Of a DNA stretch of 64,000 nucleotides, positions 35,701-45,686 are shown piece after piece. The translations under genes and the position numbers were made by a program. The stretch is from Takifugu bimaculatus (taxonomy: Eukaryota; Chordata; Actinopteri; Tetraodontiformes; Tetraodontidae), in assembly GCA_004026145.2 (NCBI GenBank), contig CP034976.1, positions 7,914,678-7,978,677 on the forward strand. The letters are read 5' to 3'. A model generated the notes under the pieces. It searched no databases. It was given only the letters and a program-made list of their open reading frames with translations, and had not been told where the DNA came from. Every line of letters begins with the position of its first letter. Within the stretch, counting starts at the first letter, position 1.

Positions 35701-36621
35701 ACACAATCCACTGTGTAACTAGGGCAGTAAGACCAATATAAGCATTTCAGTGCATGACATGCCTTCCTAAGATGTGAAATGTGCTGTTACTTTTGGCTCG
35801 AACATCCCTTTCTTGACAGGGACGTAAACAAATACTTGCTTCTCCTGCAAATTCTAGTGTTAACTGCCAGCTAATGACATTATATGGAACCTATGGCCTT
35901 GCAAAACGTATTACATATCGGGGCTTGAGTGTATCATGCCATGGATTACGGTCCAGCCTCTGGAGGACCACAAACCACATTAGCTTGAATTACCAAATTT
36001 CAACTTTATGCGCAACCGCCCCACGCCCACGTAGCCAGGTTTTAGCATTTTATATGTCATAATCCCCTATTCCCTACCATCATAACCCCCCTCCCATCCC
36101 CTCCTGTGCCGGATGACTATTAGGTTATTGAGAAATTCACCACAGATGTCATCCTGAAGATGAATGTCTCCGTTCTGTTGTGTGAGGAATGGAATCTGAG
36201 CGGAGCCCGAAAGACGATAGTCGGGGAAATAAAGAAGGGTACAATCAGCTGTAAAAACATGGGTGATGACCAGATAAGGCAAGTTAAGTACCGTCCAGTT
36301 CATCCAGCCCCAGATCCCAGACTTGGAGGAATTGGAGGGCTGAAAAACAGCTTAATACTCCCAATGACTGCGAGAAACTTTCGTGTGAAGAGAAGGGAAA
36401 AGAGAATTTGACAGCCAGTGCTTTCATTGTTATGTGAATACGACTTGACAGTTCCCAAGGTATTTATACATTTATTTCTGAATGTATATTCATGGAAACT
36501 ATACTTTTATGGTTACTTGTTAAGTAGATGCAGGAACAATAACCACTTGGGGATGAGTACTTCCTGTAGATAAATCTGGAAACGGTTGAGTAGTTTCAGA
36601 TTCGGTGTCAAAAGACACATA
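32765..36621. other. Non-coding stretch, no gene seen
   Basis: Nearly 3.9 kb without an exon, RNA gene or transposon I can support. 33540-34200 is AT-rich. Blocks at about 34200-34620 and 35860-36420 are less AT-rich and non-repetitive. A 133-codon minus-strand frame at 34025-34426 has no recognisable domain. Confidence 0.55.
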
Positions 36622-36650
36622 GTAACAACAACAACAACAACAATAATAAT
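36622..36650. repeat. (AAC)n/(AAT)n compound microsatellite
   Basis: About seven AAC units passing directly into AATAATAAT. Tyr/Cys-rich minus-strand frames across it are artefacts. Confidence 0.9.
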
Positions 36651-38389
36651 GATAGCAAACATAATAACAGTGTGACTTGTTGCATGTCATTTGACCTCTA
36701 AAGTAACCTCTAAAATAAATCCTTAAGGTGCTGCCTGGAAAGTTGTCTTCCCAGATGTGATGAACTGATGTGACCTTGACATTTGAAAGACACAAAATCA
36801 GGTAAAACTGAAACAAATGAGCTGTTTTCTGCTATCAGCCTATTGTAGTTTTGCCTGTCGTTGCTAAGGTAACCGTGGGTGATTGAATCATGGTCATTTT
36901 TAATCCTTTAATTCCAATGTTGTGTCGCTCAGCTTTAAAAAATGTGATTCTTTTTTCTCCGATATTTTAAGAACAGGCATCAATTTCCTATATCTGTAAG
37001 CAAACACACACGTTTGCAGTATGTGCAGACATGCCTGAGTCTGTCCGTCTGTCCTCTGAGAACTGGAGGTCAGTCCCTTTGGGGTATTTAACAGACATCA
37101 GTTGTCCTTTTGTTCTCCAGGAATGGATGCAGTCCGAAAATTGATAAATCTTTTATGGGTAAGCTGAAGTTCAGGGATGTGGAATTCAGCACGTGACTAT
37201 TCTCCAACCAACCTGCTATCAAGTGAAGAAATGTTCCTCTGTTAGAATCTTTCATATTTCTCTCCCCCATTCCTTTATCTTCTAATTTTAATATAAAGGC
37301 TGTGTTTTTGGTTGAATCCCTGCAAACAAACTAGTTTTTTGCTGCCCTTATTCCGCTGCTATCATTGTTGTGTTTGTCAGTCAGTTTAATGCGCTAACCC
37401 CCCCTCTATCCCCAACAGATAGTCTGTCCCTGATGGCCCAGTTCGCTCTGGGGTAACATCAGTGCTTATCTGCAAATTTGTGAACTTTTACCAAATGCGG
37501 GCCGTCCAACAGTCGCTGTCCAACATCCCTTTTTCATATCAATCCCTGTTTTAGTTTCTCTTTTTCAAAGCTGGCTGAGGCCTTGATGTCTCCTTTTTCT
37601 GTTGCGAGCGAATATCCAGAGGCGTTCTGATGCCTTGTACCCCCCAACTCTCACTCACACACACACTCACACACAAACACACATCCATCCATTTTCCAGA
37701 ACTCTTTTTCCTTGGGTTGTCTTGTGTGGGGTGCTCACTAACTAAGCCAATCTGGCGACACCCGAGTATGCAGAGGAGTTATCCACTGGTTGTGGCTGTT
37801 TATAAATGAGGACAGCGTGACACCCCAGGGTGTTTCACTCTGGGTACTTTTTCTGCACAAAAAAGAGAATCTGCTTGGGTCGCCTGCTCCTCAGTCACTC
37901 GCCCTGTAAATAGATTTTGACGCTTTGCTTCTTGATGGACTGACATGTAATTCCACCCCGTAGGACCCACTTCCCACATCCGACACCTCAACACTCTACA
38001 GAATCACGCTAAAAAGTAGCGCACGACCTCGACGGCCGCGACGACATGACTGAATGGAGGGGAAACGCGAGTTTCCTGCTTTGCAAGGGACAAAGGATCT
38101 CTTTGTAAATGATCAATAATACGCCGTTTCCGCCAGTTAAGTGTTCTGCATGACTGAAATGAGTGGATAGAAGCTCATTTAAATAAATAATTGATTTTCA
38201 TTTATGTATATATTCCAATAGAGACCATTATTATTCTATATCAGGTTATATAGAAATCTAGATGTTTTAATCTGACATTCAAAATGGGATTGATGTGAAC
38301 CAGCATTCTTTTTTGGAAAGGAAAAAAGATGGCAGGTGCTGAAATGACAGGCCACACCAGGAGCCCTCTTTACTCCTGCCACTCTAATG
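36651..38389. other. Non-coding stretch, no gene seen
   Basis: Mixed DNA. An acceptor-like signal CTATCCCCAACAG at about 37407-37419 is followed by a 34-nt open stretch before GGTAAC. This is too short and weak to call an exon. An imperfect CA tract lies at about 37655-37683. 38000-38060 has several CpGs. Confidence 0.55.
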
Positions 38390-38400
38390 CCCCCCCCCCC
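38390..38400. repeat. Poly-C run, 11 nt
   Basis: C11 followed by TTCCCCCGCC. One of several long C or G runs in the window. Confidence 0.9.
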
Positions 38401-38878
38401 TTCCCCCGCCTGATCTGACCACGTGTGATGACTCTTGGAGGTCGGGCAGGTTAAATGGTATTTGATTAAAATCTGTAGATGGCCGACACTGTCTGTCTCA
38501 CACGCACAAACACGCAAACGCGCCTCCCCGGTGTGGCCTCCGAAAGATGCGGTGGGGGTCCGGAAAAGAGGTGGGTTCAAGGGGAGGAGAGGTGGGTAAA
38601 AGAGGGCTCTGCAGTCGGCCTGGCGGGTGCGTTTGGCTGTGAGGAAAAAAAAAAAATAGAACCTTGCCACTGTTTATCAAGCTACGGCAAATCCAATTAG
38701 CCTGTGGCCTGCCTTCCAACCCTATTAACCTGCTCAGCTGTGAGAGCACTCAGCAGCTCCTGCCAATATCTCATTTCTCGTGGCTGCTGATAAGATCGGC
38801 TGGAGATATTCCGTGGGGTTCACTCCAACTCCATCACAGACGCTACAGCTGCTCTAAACCGCGGCGTCCCGCCTGATC
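38401..38878. other. Non-coding stretch, no gene supported
   Basis: Contains an A-run at about 38644-38656. The overlapping 144-codon minus-strand frame at 38236-38670 is Gly/Arg/Pro-biased and unrecognised. Confidence 0.55.
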
Positions 38879-39022
38879 CGCCTCCTCTTCCTTTTCTTTA
38901 AATCTCTTTAATTTTCCTCCCTTCTTACTCCCGGCGTCTCCACCTCCATCCACCTGTCACCTCCATCCCGTCTTCCCATCCCCTCCCCCTCCTTCGTGCC
39001 CAACCCGCCCCCACCCCCCCTC
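38879..39022. repeat. Pyrimidine-rich low-complexity tract
   Basis: Dominated by C and T on the plus strand with many CCTCC and CCATCC units and a C6 run near 39014. Could adopt non-B DNA; no function indicated. Confidence 0.75.
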
Positions 39023-39437
39023 ATGTAGCTACATGGTGACAACAAAAACAACCAGGACAGTAACTTCCAGGCCCATGGCTTGTTTCCTCCCAGACAGCGA
39101 TCAGGGCGCAGGCCCCACTGTCTGACAGGAAGGGAAACTGATTTTCCTTATCACGGCCTGCCCACAAAGGGCCAGGCCAGACCCGCATGATTAGCATTCC
39201 TTGGTGGAGATGTGTCAGCCCTATTTCTATCACAGAGACAGATTGAGGCTTTCACTCAGCCTGGCGACTGAGTGACACATGGCCCTGACCGGGGGGACAA
39301 CATTGTTATTTGAGTTAAGAAATCAATTTGTATCAAATGTACACTGTAATTTATTTGTTGCCTTTGAAGGGAACCTGGCTAAGATAAATGGGAATGGACT
39401 TTTTTTCCCCTCCCTCTCCCCTCGCCTTCTCCCTTAC

Positions 39438-39489
39438 CTTGAGCCCGAGCTGATAAAGTTCTTGTGAAGCGCGTGATAGTTCCCTGCGT
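39438..39489 (-). other. Candidate cryptic or non-coding exon (52 nt), minus strand
   Basis: On the minus strand a pyrimidine tract of about 30 nt ending CCCTCGCTCAG is followed after 52 nt by CTCAAG|GTAAGGG, a good donor. All three frames can be read through for much of its length; none gives a peptide I recognise. It abuts a CNE-like block. Possible lncRNA exon, alternative exon or chance pairing of motifs. Confidence 0.25.
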
Positions 39490-39539
39490 CTGAGCGAGGG
39501 GGGAGGAAAAAAAGAAAAAGTGACAAACATGTTTAAAGT

Positions 39540-39850
39540 TGCGCAGTGATCTTTAAATCTCAAAAAGAACACCTTGTCGGACATGATAGAACATTTTTAC
39601 CTCTTCCCTCCCATCTGTCAGCCGGCTCCGCTGACATATGGCTTCAGTATTTTTGCTGACATTTCGCTTTATCACATACATCTCGCGCCGAATGGAGGAG
39701 TGATATTTGTCCCTTTTTAATACTTTTTTTCCCTCGGATGATGCACGGCGAGCATCCAAGCTGAGATCAAGCCGGCCTTTGTGGATTTGTAACAATAATT
39801 TATGCATTTGAAAGCGTCAGTCGTCATATCCTGGAGCATCTGTCCATCTT
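39540..39850. promoter_or_regulatory. Candidate conserved non-coding element
   Basis: Non-repetitive block with several CpGs, AGTGATCTTTAAATC, CGCTTTATCACATAC, GATGATGCACGG and AACAATAATTTATGC (SOX plus homeodomain-like). The texture differs from its flanks. Conservation unverified. Confidence 0.4.
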
Positions 39851-40769
39851 TCCAAAACAATGGCAACGACACTGGTTTTCAAAGAGGAGTAAACCGTTGC
39901 TACAAAACAAATTTTTAGTCAATTCTTTTGAAATTCAGTTATTCCTCCAACAGGATATGACATCACAAAGCAACCTCCATTCGAATAAACCTTAATTTCG
40001 GTGAAGAGGAGAGGCTGCAGAAATGAGAGGAAGAAAATGTGCTTTCAATTAGTTTGCGGCTGCTTCCCCGCTGGCTCAATCCAAGGAAGAAATGTCTCCT
40101 GCATCGTTGTGCCACCGGGACTCAACTCCATTCGGGGGTGGGGGGGGGACCACTGTGAATGGAAGAGCCTCTTCAGCACTTCTGCGTTATTTTACAGATC
40201 GCTGCATGTTAACTCTTGCAGGTAATTGCAGCACTGCCGTCTGTGAGTAAAAACCAATGAAGGGCCTCACTGTGCCTTTTTTACCCCTTAATAAAAGGTG
40301 TTTAATGGGTGTAATGGACATAACCAGAAGGTTTGGTGGTTTATGCAGTTGTTGGTTCAAAAAAATGTTTGTAAAATAATTTCAAAGAAATATGTGAATC
40401 AAATGTTTCAGATCATTTAGAACTGTAGACCGTGGTTATTTTTATTTTATTTTTTTTATCTGTAGGGCAAAACGCCCATCCAGTAACATTAAGAAAGTAA
40501 AAAGTAAACGTCTCAAGGCTAAAACTTTAATATTTTGCTGGTGCTTAATTTGTTTGCATCAATCTGGGAGGAATAAACTCGGTGTCCTTTCTAGATGTGA
40601 CTGTGGAATTCTAAAGAATGGCCGACTCTCCCATTAACATCAAGAGGAAATTTAGCATTTCTCAGAAACTGGAGTAAGAGAGGGGGGAAAAAAGCAGGTG
40701 GCTATCTCTACACATCAAACATATATTAAGCCTCTAGGTTGACCCGGCGTTGCCTCTCAGTTTGGATTT
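39851..40769. other. Non-coding stretch, no gene seen
   Basis: Contains a GGGGGTGGGGGGGG run at about 40135-40148. No exon is recognised; a 24-nt interval between TTTTACAG and CTTGCAG|GTAATT near 40196-40220 looks like a micro-exon by motif only and is most likely chance. Confidence 0.5.
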
Positions 40770-41100
40770 TTCAGACGGCCGCAAAGCAGAGCCCGTCCTG
40801 AATTCAGAACAAAATTTAGATATGCAAATGTCCTCAAAGGCTCCGCGATTGAAAAGGGATGCCATATTGCCTCAAAGCCACATACTCTAAAGCTAAACAA
40901 GATTAGGAAAATTTAATCATTTCAAAAGCTGTGGGCAGAATGTAAACTGGTTAGCATTCTAATCCTCCGGGCCAGGTGAGCAGCTCAGCATGTGTACAAA
41001 CATACTGTATGCAGAACAAATTAGGCGCGCGGAGCTAAATAAAATAATACCTGAACTCCTGCCTGAGCATCACCATTATTAGCTTTCAGAAATGTCTTTC
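40770..41100. promoter_or_regulatory. Candidate conserved non-coding element
   Basis: Includes octamer ATGCAAAT at 40822-40829, AAATTTAATCATTTC, GGTTAGCATTCTAATCC and CATCACCATTATTAGC. A dense, non-repetitive homeodomain/POU-type block. Unverified. Confidence 0.4.
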
Positions 41101-41439
41101 TTATCCTTATTTTAGTTAAGCTGCACTCAATTTTGGTCCATTTTTACCGATGTGTTGGTCAATATCAACTTAAAAGTGCTCACCGTGACAATGCTTCTGC
41201 AAAAATGGAACCTCGGTTGCGGTAAATGTTGGACTCAAATGTCTGGACAGGATTCACAGAGGTCATTCAAACAAGAGCTGACCTCTTGGTCCCTGTAAAC
41301 CCGTATGTAAACAAGCAATCCTCCAATAAAGCAACTGTTTGTTTTCACTGAAGTCGCCATATCGTCCTATTAGCTTGGCCGGGTAGCATCCTAGCATACA
41401 GAATGTATATTTGAAACACTTTGATGGTTTTGGACGCGC
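41101..41439. other. Non-coding stretch, nothing recognised
   Basis: Mixed DNA with no simple repeat, exon signal or motif cluster that I can support. Confidence 0.55.
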
Positions 41440-41840
41440 ACACTCTTATCGCTTGTACTCTGGCTGACCTTTATGCTACGTTCTCAAGGCTCCACTCTAT
41501 ATTTGTCATATCAACAGGAGCGCGATACTCTTTCCATGCTCCTCTCAGATGACATAGTGGGAAATAAATCATGGGTCAGCGCGGGAGTTAAGTTATATTT
41601 TGGACACAGAGTGACGCACAGATGGGCATTTCAGTCAGACAGAGGAGACCAGATAAGGCGAGCGCGCAGAGATTTGCGATGAAACGATGATTGCAGTTAT
41701 ATTATCTAATAAGGACAGCCGCTTTCTGATTTGTCCAATTAAACGGTGTTCCTCGAATGTAACTGGTGCATTTATGACCTGTCAACAAGGATCTTGTGGG
41801 AAGCTCTGAGGTCAGCAAAGTGCTTAATCCCGTCCGTCAC
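41440..41840. promoter_or_regulatory. Candidate conserved non-coding element
   Basis: About 400 bp of non-repetitive DNA: GGGAAATAAATCATGGG, GGGAGTTAAGTTATATT, GATTTGTCCAATTAAACGG, CATTTATGACCTGTCAA and GAGGTCAGCAAAG. CpG count is above that of the flanks. A typical developmental-enhancer texture, unverified. Confidence 0.4.
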
Positions 41841-43029
41841 TGTGATAGAAGTGCTGTGAGTGGACAAAAAAGGGTGGGAGGTTCGGAAATCAACTTTAGC
41901 GAGGAATGACTAGCATGCTACATTCTGTTAAATTAAAGACTGTTTCCCAATTGTTTTAAAGCAGATGCTGATATAATCTTTGGTAAAAATAACAAATAAA
42001 ATTTGCAAAGAGTTTTGGTTCTATTGTCTTTTTCCAACACTGCGTGGCAGAACGTTAGTTCCCTTCCCCCGCTTCTATTTTCAATTTCATGCTATATGAA
42101 TAAGCGTCAACATCAAAACTGAGTAAGCCCTTTTTTTGCTCCACATGATACATCAGTCTGCTGTTTGTGTAAGGATCCTGCCGCCGTTGTCGGGGTATTA
42201 TGTGGAGAGCTCTTCAAGGCTCCTGCAGGGTTTGAGTCCAGTTGTCATCTCTGAGGGAACAGATGTTGTTAGAGTGGGCTTTACCCCTTGGTGTGGCATC
42301 CATAGATTATTTTCACATTGAAATGTTATGTAATTCATTTAAAAGTGTGCATCATTTGCAGATACAACCATGTGCATCACTACAGAACACAACAACGCAC
42401 ATCTTACAAAACCACCTACTTAACTGTGCTAATTTGCATGACTATGAATGATAAAAAAGGAGGTTTTCCACTGAAAACAACAGTGTGTGTAGGTGGTCCA
42501 CCTTCTGGACAAAGGGATCTCCAGAGCTCAGTGTGTTACTTGCATGACTTTGATTGCACACGTTACAGCCGGACTACTTTACTATAAATTAGTGATTAGC
42601 TTCTGAGCTAACATTAAACTAAACTCAGCCCTCCAAACAGCTTTTTCCCATCTCCTCTCCTCCTGTTAATAAACTCCGCTGCATTACCTCACCATCCAGA
42701 TGTCAAATAAAAGAGTACAGTTCATGAATTCCAGCCTCTCCCCAACTCACCACTAAATAGAATTTCTACGTTGAAGAAAAATATAAAATTGCACATTCGT
42801 TAAATGTCGTTCCCTTACAGGACAACAGTTCCTCGATTAACAGCTGAAAATGTGTAGATGTTGCACGTTACATGTTTTACAACAGGCTGCGAACATGTTT
42901 ATTTCTGTTGGTTTAGCCCTGACTTAGAATCTAGCTCCAGTGGTCATTTGAGGAACTGCTCGTGCATGTCCGATGATCACAACAGATATGAATAAATACG
43001 CCTTGTGACATCTGGCATTTGAGGATTTA
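41841..43029. other. Non-coding stretch, no gene seen
   Basis: AT-leaning. An inverted octamer ATTTGCAT lies at 42432-42439. No exon, RNA or transposon is recognised. Confidence 0.55.
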
Positions 43030-43420
43030 TTATTTCCCCAGTCGAACAGGAAGAATTTGATAGCGTTTAAGATGGGACACGGCAACATTCATCATTTGCG
43101 GCAGAGCTATGTAGCTTCATTTGCAGCCGTGAAACTCGAGCGAAACATAAACATTTTAATAGATGCGACTAAAAATAATCTGTCGCATCATATCAACAAG
43201 GAAATGCGACCCTGCCTGCTGGATGATCTATGCTTCTAAACACCGATCTGTTTGTAGAACTTTGGCGCTAATAATGCAGCCCAGTCGCTCTTACATTGCG
43301 CTCAACCTGATAAGTTAAAGATTTGCTGAGGATTATTAATCACAGAACACTTTGGCCTCGCTTAAAATATTTGGAATGATGATAAATGAGGGAAGGAGTT
43401 GTTAGCAACGCAGGGCTGGG
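43030..43420. promoter_or_regulatory. Candidate conserved non-coding element
   Basis: Non-repetitive block with CATTTTAATAGATGCGAC, GGCGCTAATAATGC, GATTATTAATCAC and a duplicated TGCGAC/TCGCAT pair. The 60-codon plus-strand frame 43057-43239 is not recognised. One of the more convincing CNE-like blocks by texture. Confidence 0.4.
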
Positions 43421-43672
43421 GTCTTTCTTGCCTAAGAGTCTAAAGCAAATTTTCAACCACAGCAATGCAATATGCTAACTGAAGGGCCAAGAATGTGCAC
43501 AGTAAATCTTGCTGAGCTCAGTGTCACATTGTCTTTATAGTGTACAGATTTATAACTTTTCCTGGACTGGGATTGTCACATTACAGTCACCAAATGTAGA
43601 ATCAAACTGGCCGTATCCTTTTGGGATCAGTTTCCAGGCTTTCAAGGAAGTCCAGGGACAAACTGGGGTCAG

Positions 43673-43685
43673 AGGGCAAAGGTCA
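43673..43685 (+). promoter_or_regulatory. DR1 nuclear-receptor site
   Basis: AGGGCA A AGGTCA, two half-sites with 1-bp spacing. A second good DR1 in the window after 12601-12613. Functional state unknown. Confidence 0.4.
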
Positions 43686-43998
43686 ATGTGATGGTTAACT
43701 AATTGATTCTTCATTTATATTGATATTGACTTCTGCAACACTTTGAGGGGAACTTCTCTGATTTAGATAAGAAAATCCGGAGACTGTAACTGGGTTGGCA
43801 TATTTTACTCACAGCATACATGCTAAGATGCTAATAGGAGAAAAAGAAAAGCCTCGGAATGTGATTTCAAGTTAAAACCTACTAGTGTGGATGTCAGATT
43901 GGATTGTGCGACTGGTTATTGTGTGTACACTGTTAGAACTGCCCCCTGACTGACTGCAGTAATTACCTCAGAGCAAGATCAGCTACTTTCTTTGCTGG

Positions 43999-44051
43999 TT
44001 GGCTTTTGGCCTCAGTGTCTGGCTGGTTGAGTGATTAGTTGGCTAGTTGGC
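43999..44051 (+). promoter_or_regulatory. Cluster of TTGGC (NFI half-site) motifs
   Basis: TTGGC occurs at 43999, 44006, 44039 and 44047, with the related CTGGC between. NFI factors bind TTGGC half-sites. It could equally be a degenerate tandem repeat of a GGTTGGCT-like unit. Confidence 0.35.
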
Positions 44052-44275
44052 TGCCTGCGTCAGACAGTGTGATATATGACGGGGCTCGCTTCGGTGGCAA
44101 TTAACGGATTGGCAGAACAGTTGCGTCCATTAATAACTCCGCCCCAGAGGGCTGCAGCAGTCACCAAACGCACCCTGCTCTCCCGCTTCAGAAACAATTA
44201 ATAAAGATTTGCACGTTGAGATTCCTCTGTTCAGTCTTCCATTCAGAGTACTGTCTGTGATGGGGAATGGAGGAT

Positions 44276-44289
44276 GGGGGGGGGGGGGG
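44276..44289. repeat. Poly-G run, 14 nt
   Basis: G14 after GGAGGAT. Confidence 0.93.
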
Positions 44290-45252
44290 CAGGAAGACAG
44301 AAAAATGCAGCATTTCTGCTGCAGACGGGTCTGCTTTGAATCTCACCCACTCACTGCTGCAGGGTTTGAAGAATTTAAGTTAATATACTGGCTCATGAGG
44401 CGAGATTAAAGATGCCGTGTAATTTGATTAAGTGAATGGCAATGAGAGGGGCCACAGATGGGAAAATAAGCTTTTCCAGGCCCTCATTAAAGGGAACAAT
44501 CCTGTAAAATCCACTGCGTGAAATTTTGCTGTAAAGGAAAGGAAAAAAAAAACTGTATGTGTTTGGAGAGTTCCAATGTGCAGGTGAACGAAAACGATGA
44601 ACATTTGCAGGTCGGCTTGAGATACTCGAGATCGATATTTTCTTTCCCATTATTAAAGAAATAATAATAATCATTTCTCCATTGGTTGTATTGCTCACAG
44701 AATGTCTTATATCATATGATAATTAATGTAGCGCTCAAGATAAAGAGACCCACGCTCATACCTGTCAAACATAAACGGACATTTGTCGTTTCACCTTAAA
44801 ATTCAGGCAGAACCTGTTTGCACCGACGACGGCTTCGACTCGTGCACGGATTTTTTCATTAGTTCGCAGATGCTCGTCTGAGAACTTGGGGGGGTGGGGG
44901 GGATGCCAAGTTCATTCTGATTCCTTCACATTTTCTGCATCGTCTGACTCCCACTCCCTCATCCACATGTGCGGGGAGATCAAGATTAGGCGTCTGCAGA
45001 ATGAAAACCCGGGAAGCTCACCTGCTCGCCCTTGATATTACGCTGGAAATATAAAATCCATTCCCAGATTTAGACATCACTCGCCACTGAAAAAAAAAAG
45101 ATACTGTTCCATTCTGTCTGGAGCCGCAGCCCGACTGGCGACGTTCCTTTATGGCTCAAACTAGATGTCTTAGTCATTGGGATGAAGCAATCCCTGTCCG
45201 TGGACATTCATGGTAGACACTCCCCCACCCCCTCGCCGCCGCCAACACCAAC
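44290..45252. other. Non-coding stretch, CNE-like blocks
   Basis: 44400-44830 is non-repetitive with GTAATTTGATTAAG, CCATTATTAAAG, CATATGATAATTAATG and several CpGs. 44885-44903 is a G-rich run. No exon is recognised. Confidence 0.45.
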
Positions 45253-45281
45253 CTTTTTTTTTTTCCCCCAGCAAGGTGAGG
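45253..45281 (+). promoter_or_regulatory. Recursive-splice-like motif
   Basis: A 17-nt pyrimidine tract (CCTTTTTTTTTTTCCCCC) followed by CAGCAAG|GTGAGG at 45269-45281. A donor-like GTGAGG immediately follows an acceptor-like AG, the arrangement of a zero-length or ratchet splice site. The T-run makes chance occurrence fairly likely. Confidence 0.2.
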
Positions 45282-45520
45282 TTAATTTATATTTCTCAAA
45301 CCTGCTCCTTTCTGCTTGGAAATAGATTCAGTTGAAGTGTTGGTGCCGGATCGTTATCGCCGCGCTATCATCCCGCCGGGACAGCCCAGCCATCATCACA
45401 AATGGCCGTTTTTCAGCCGAATAAAACATATGAATTAAACTTCATAAGCTTATCTGGTCTTTGATATGTAGAAAGCCCAAGGTTTATTTCCACATTAATC
45501 CCCACGCCCGTCTATTGCTT
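45282..45520. promoter_or_regulatory. Candidate conserved non-coding element
   Basis: Includes GGTTAATTTATATTTC, GGATCGTTATCGCCG, CATCATCACAAATGG and CATATGAATTAAAC with several CpGs. No coding frame is recognised. Unverified. Confidence 0.35.
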
Positions 45521-45645
45521 TGGCTCTTTGATGCATGAAGGTGGGTTTAGAAACCAGAATCTTCCAGGTATATATAACTGCATGTTTTACCCAACGCTTG
45601 AGCTCCGGGCCCTCTTTTCTCCTGGTCTCTCTGTCTTTCTGACTC

Positions 45646-45686
45646 ACACACACATACACACACTCTCTCACTCACTCACACACAGG
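45646..45686. repeat. Imperfect (CA)/(CT) repeat
   Basis: CACACACATACACACACTCT followed by CACTCACTCACACACAG. Degenerate dinucleotide repeat. Confidence 0.85.

Larger units (their letters stand above)
43421..44275. other. Non-coding stretch with nuclear-receptor and NFI-type sites
   Basis: Contains a DR1 at 43673-43685 and a cluster of TTGGC half-sites at 43999-44051. The block at 44060-44210 includes GCAATTAACGG and CCATTAATAAC. No coding evidence. Confidence 0.45.

Noticed and set aside
37420..37453. 34-nt micro-exon between CCCCAACAG and GGTAAC
   Set aside because: Donor is weak and a stop codon is reached at once in the open phase; chance motif pairing is likely.
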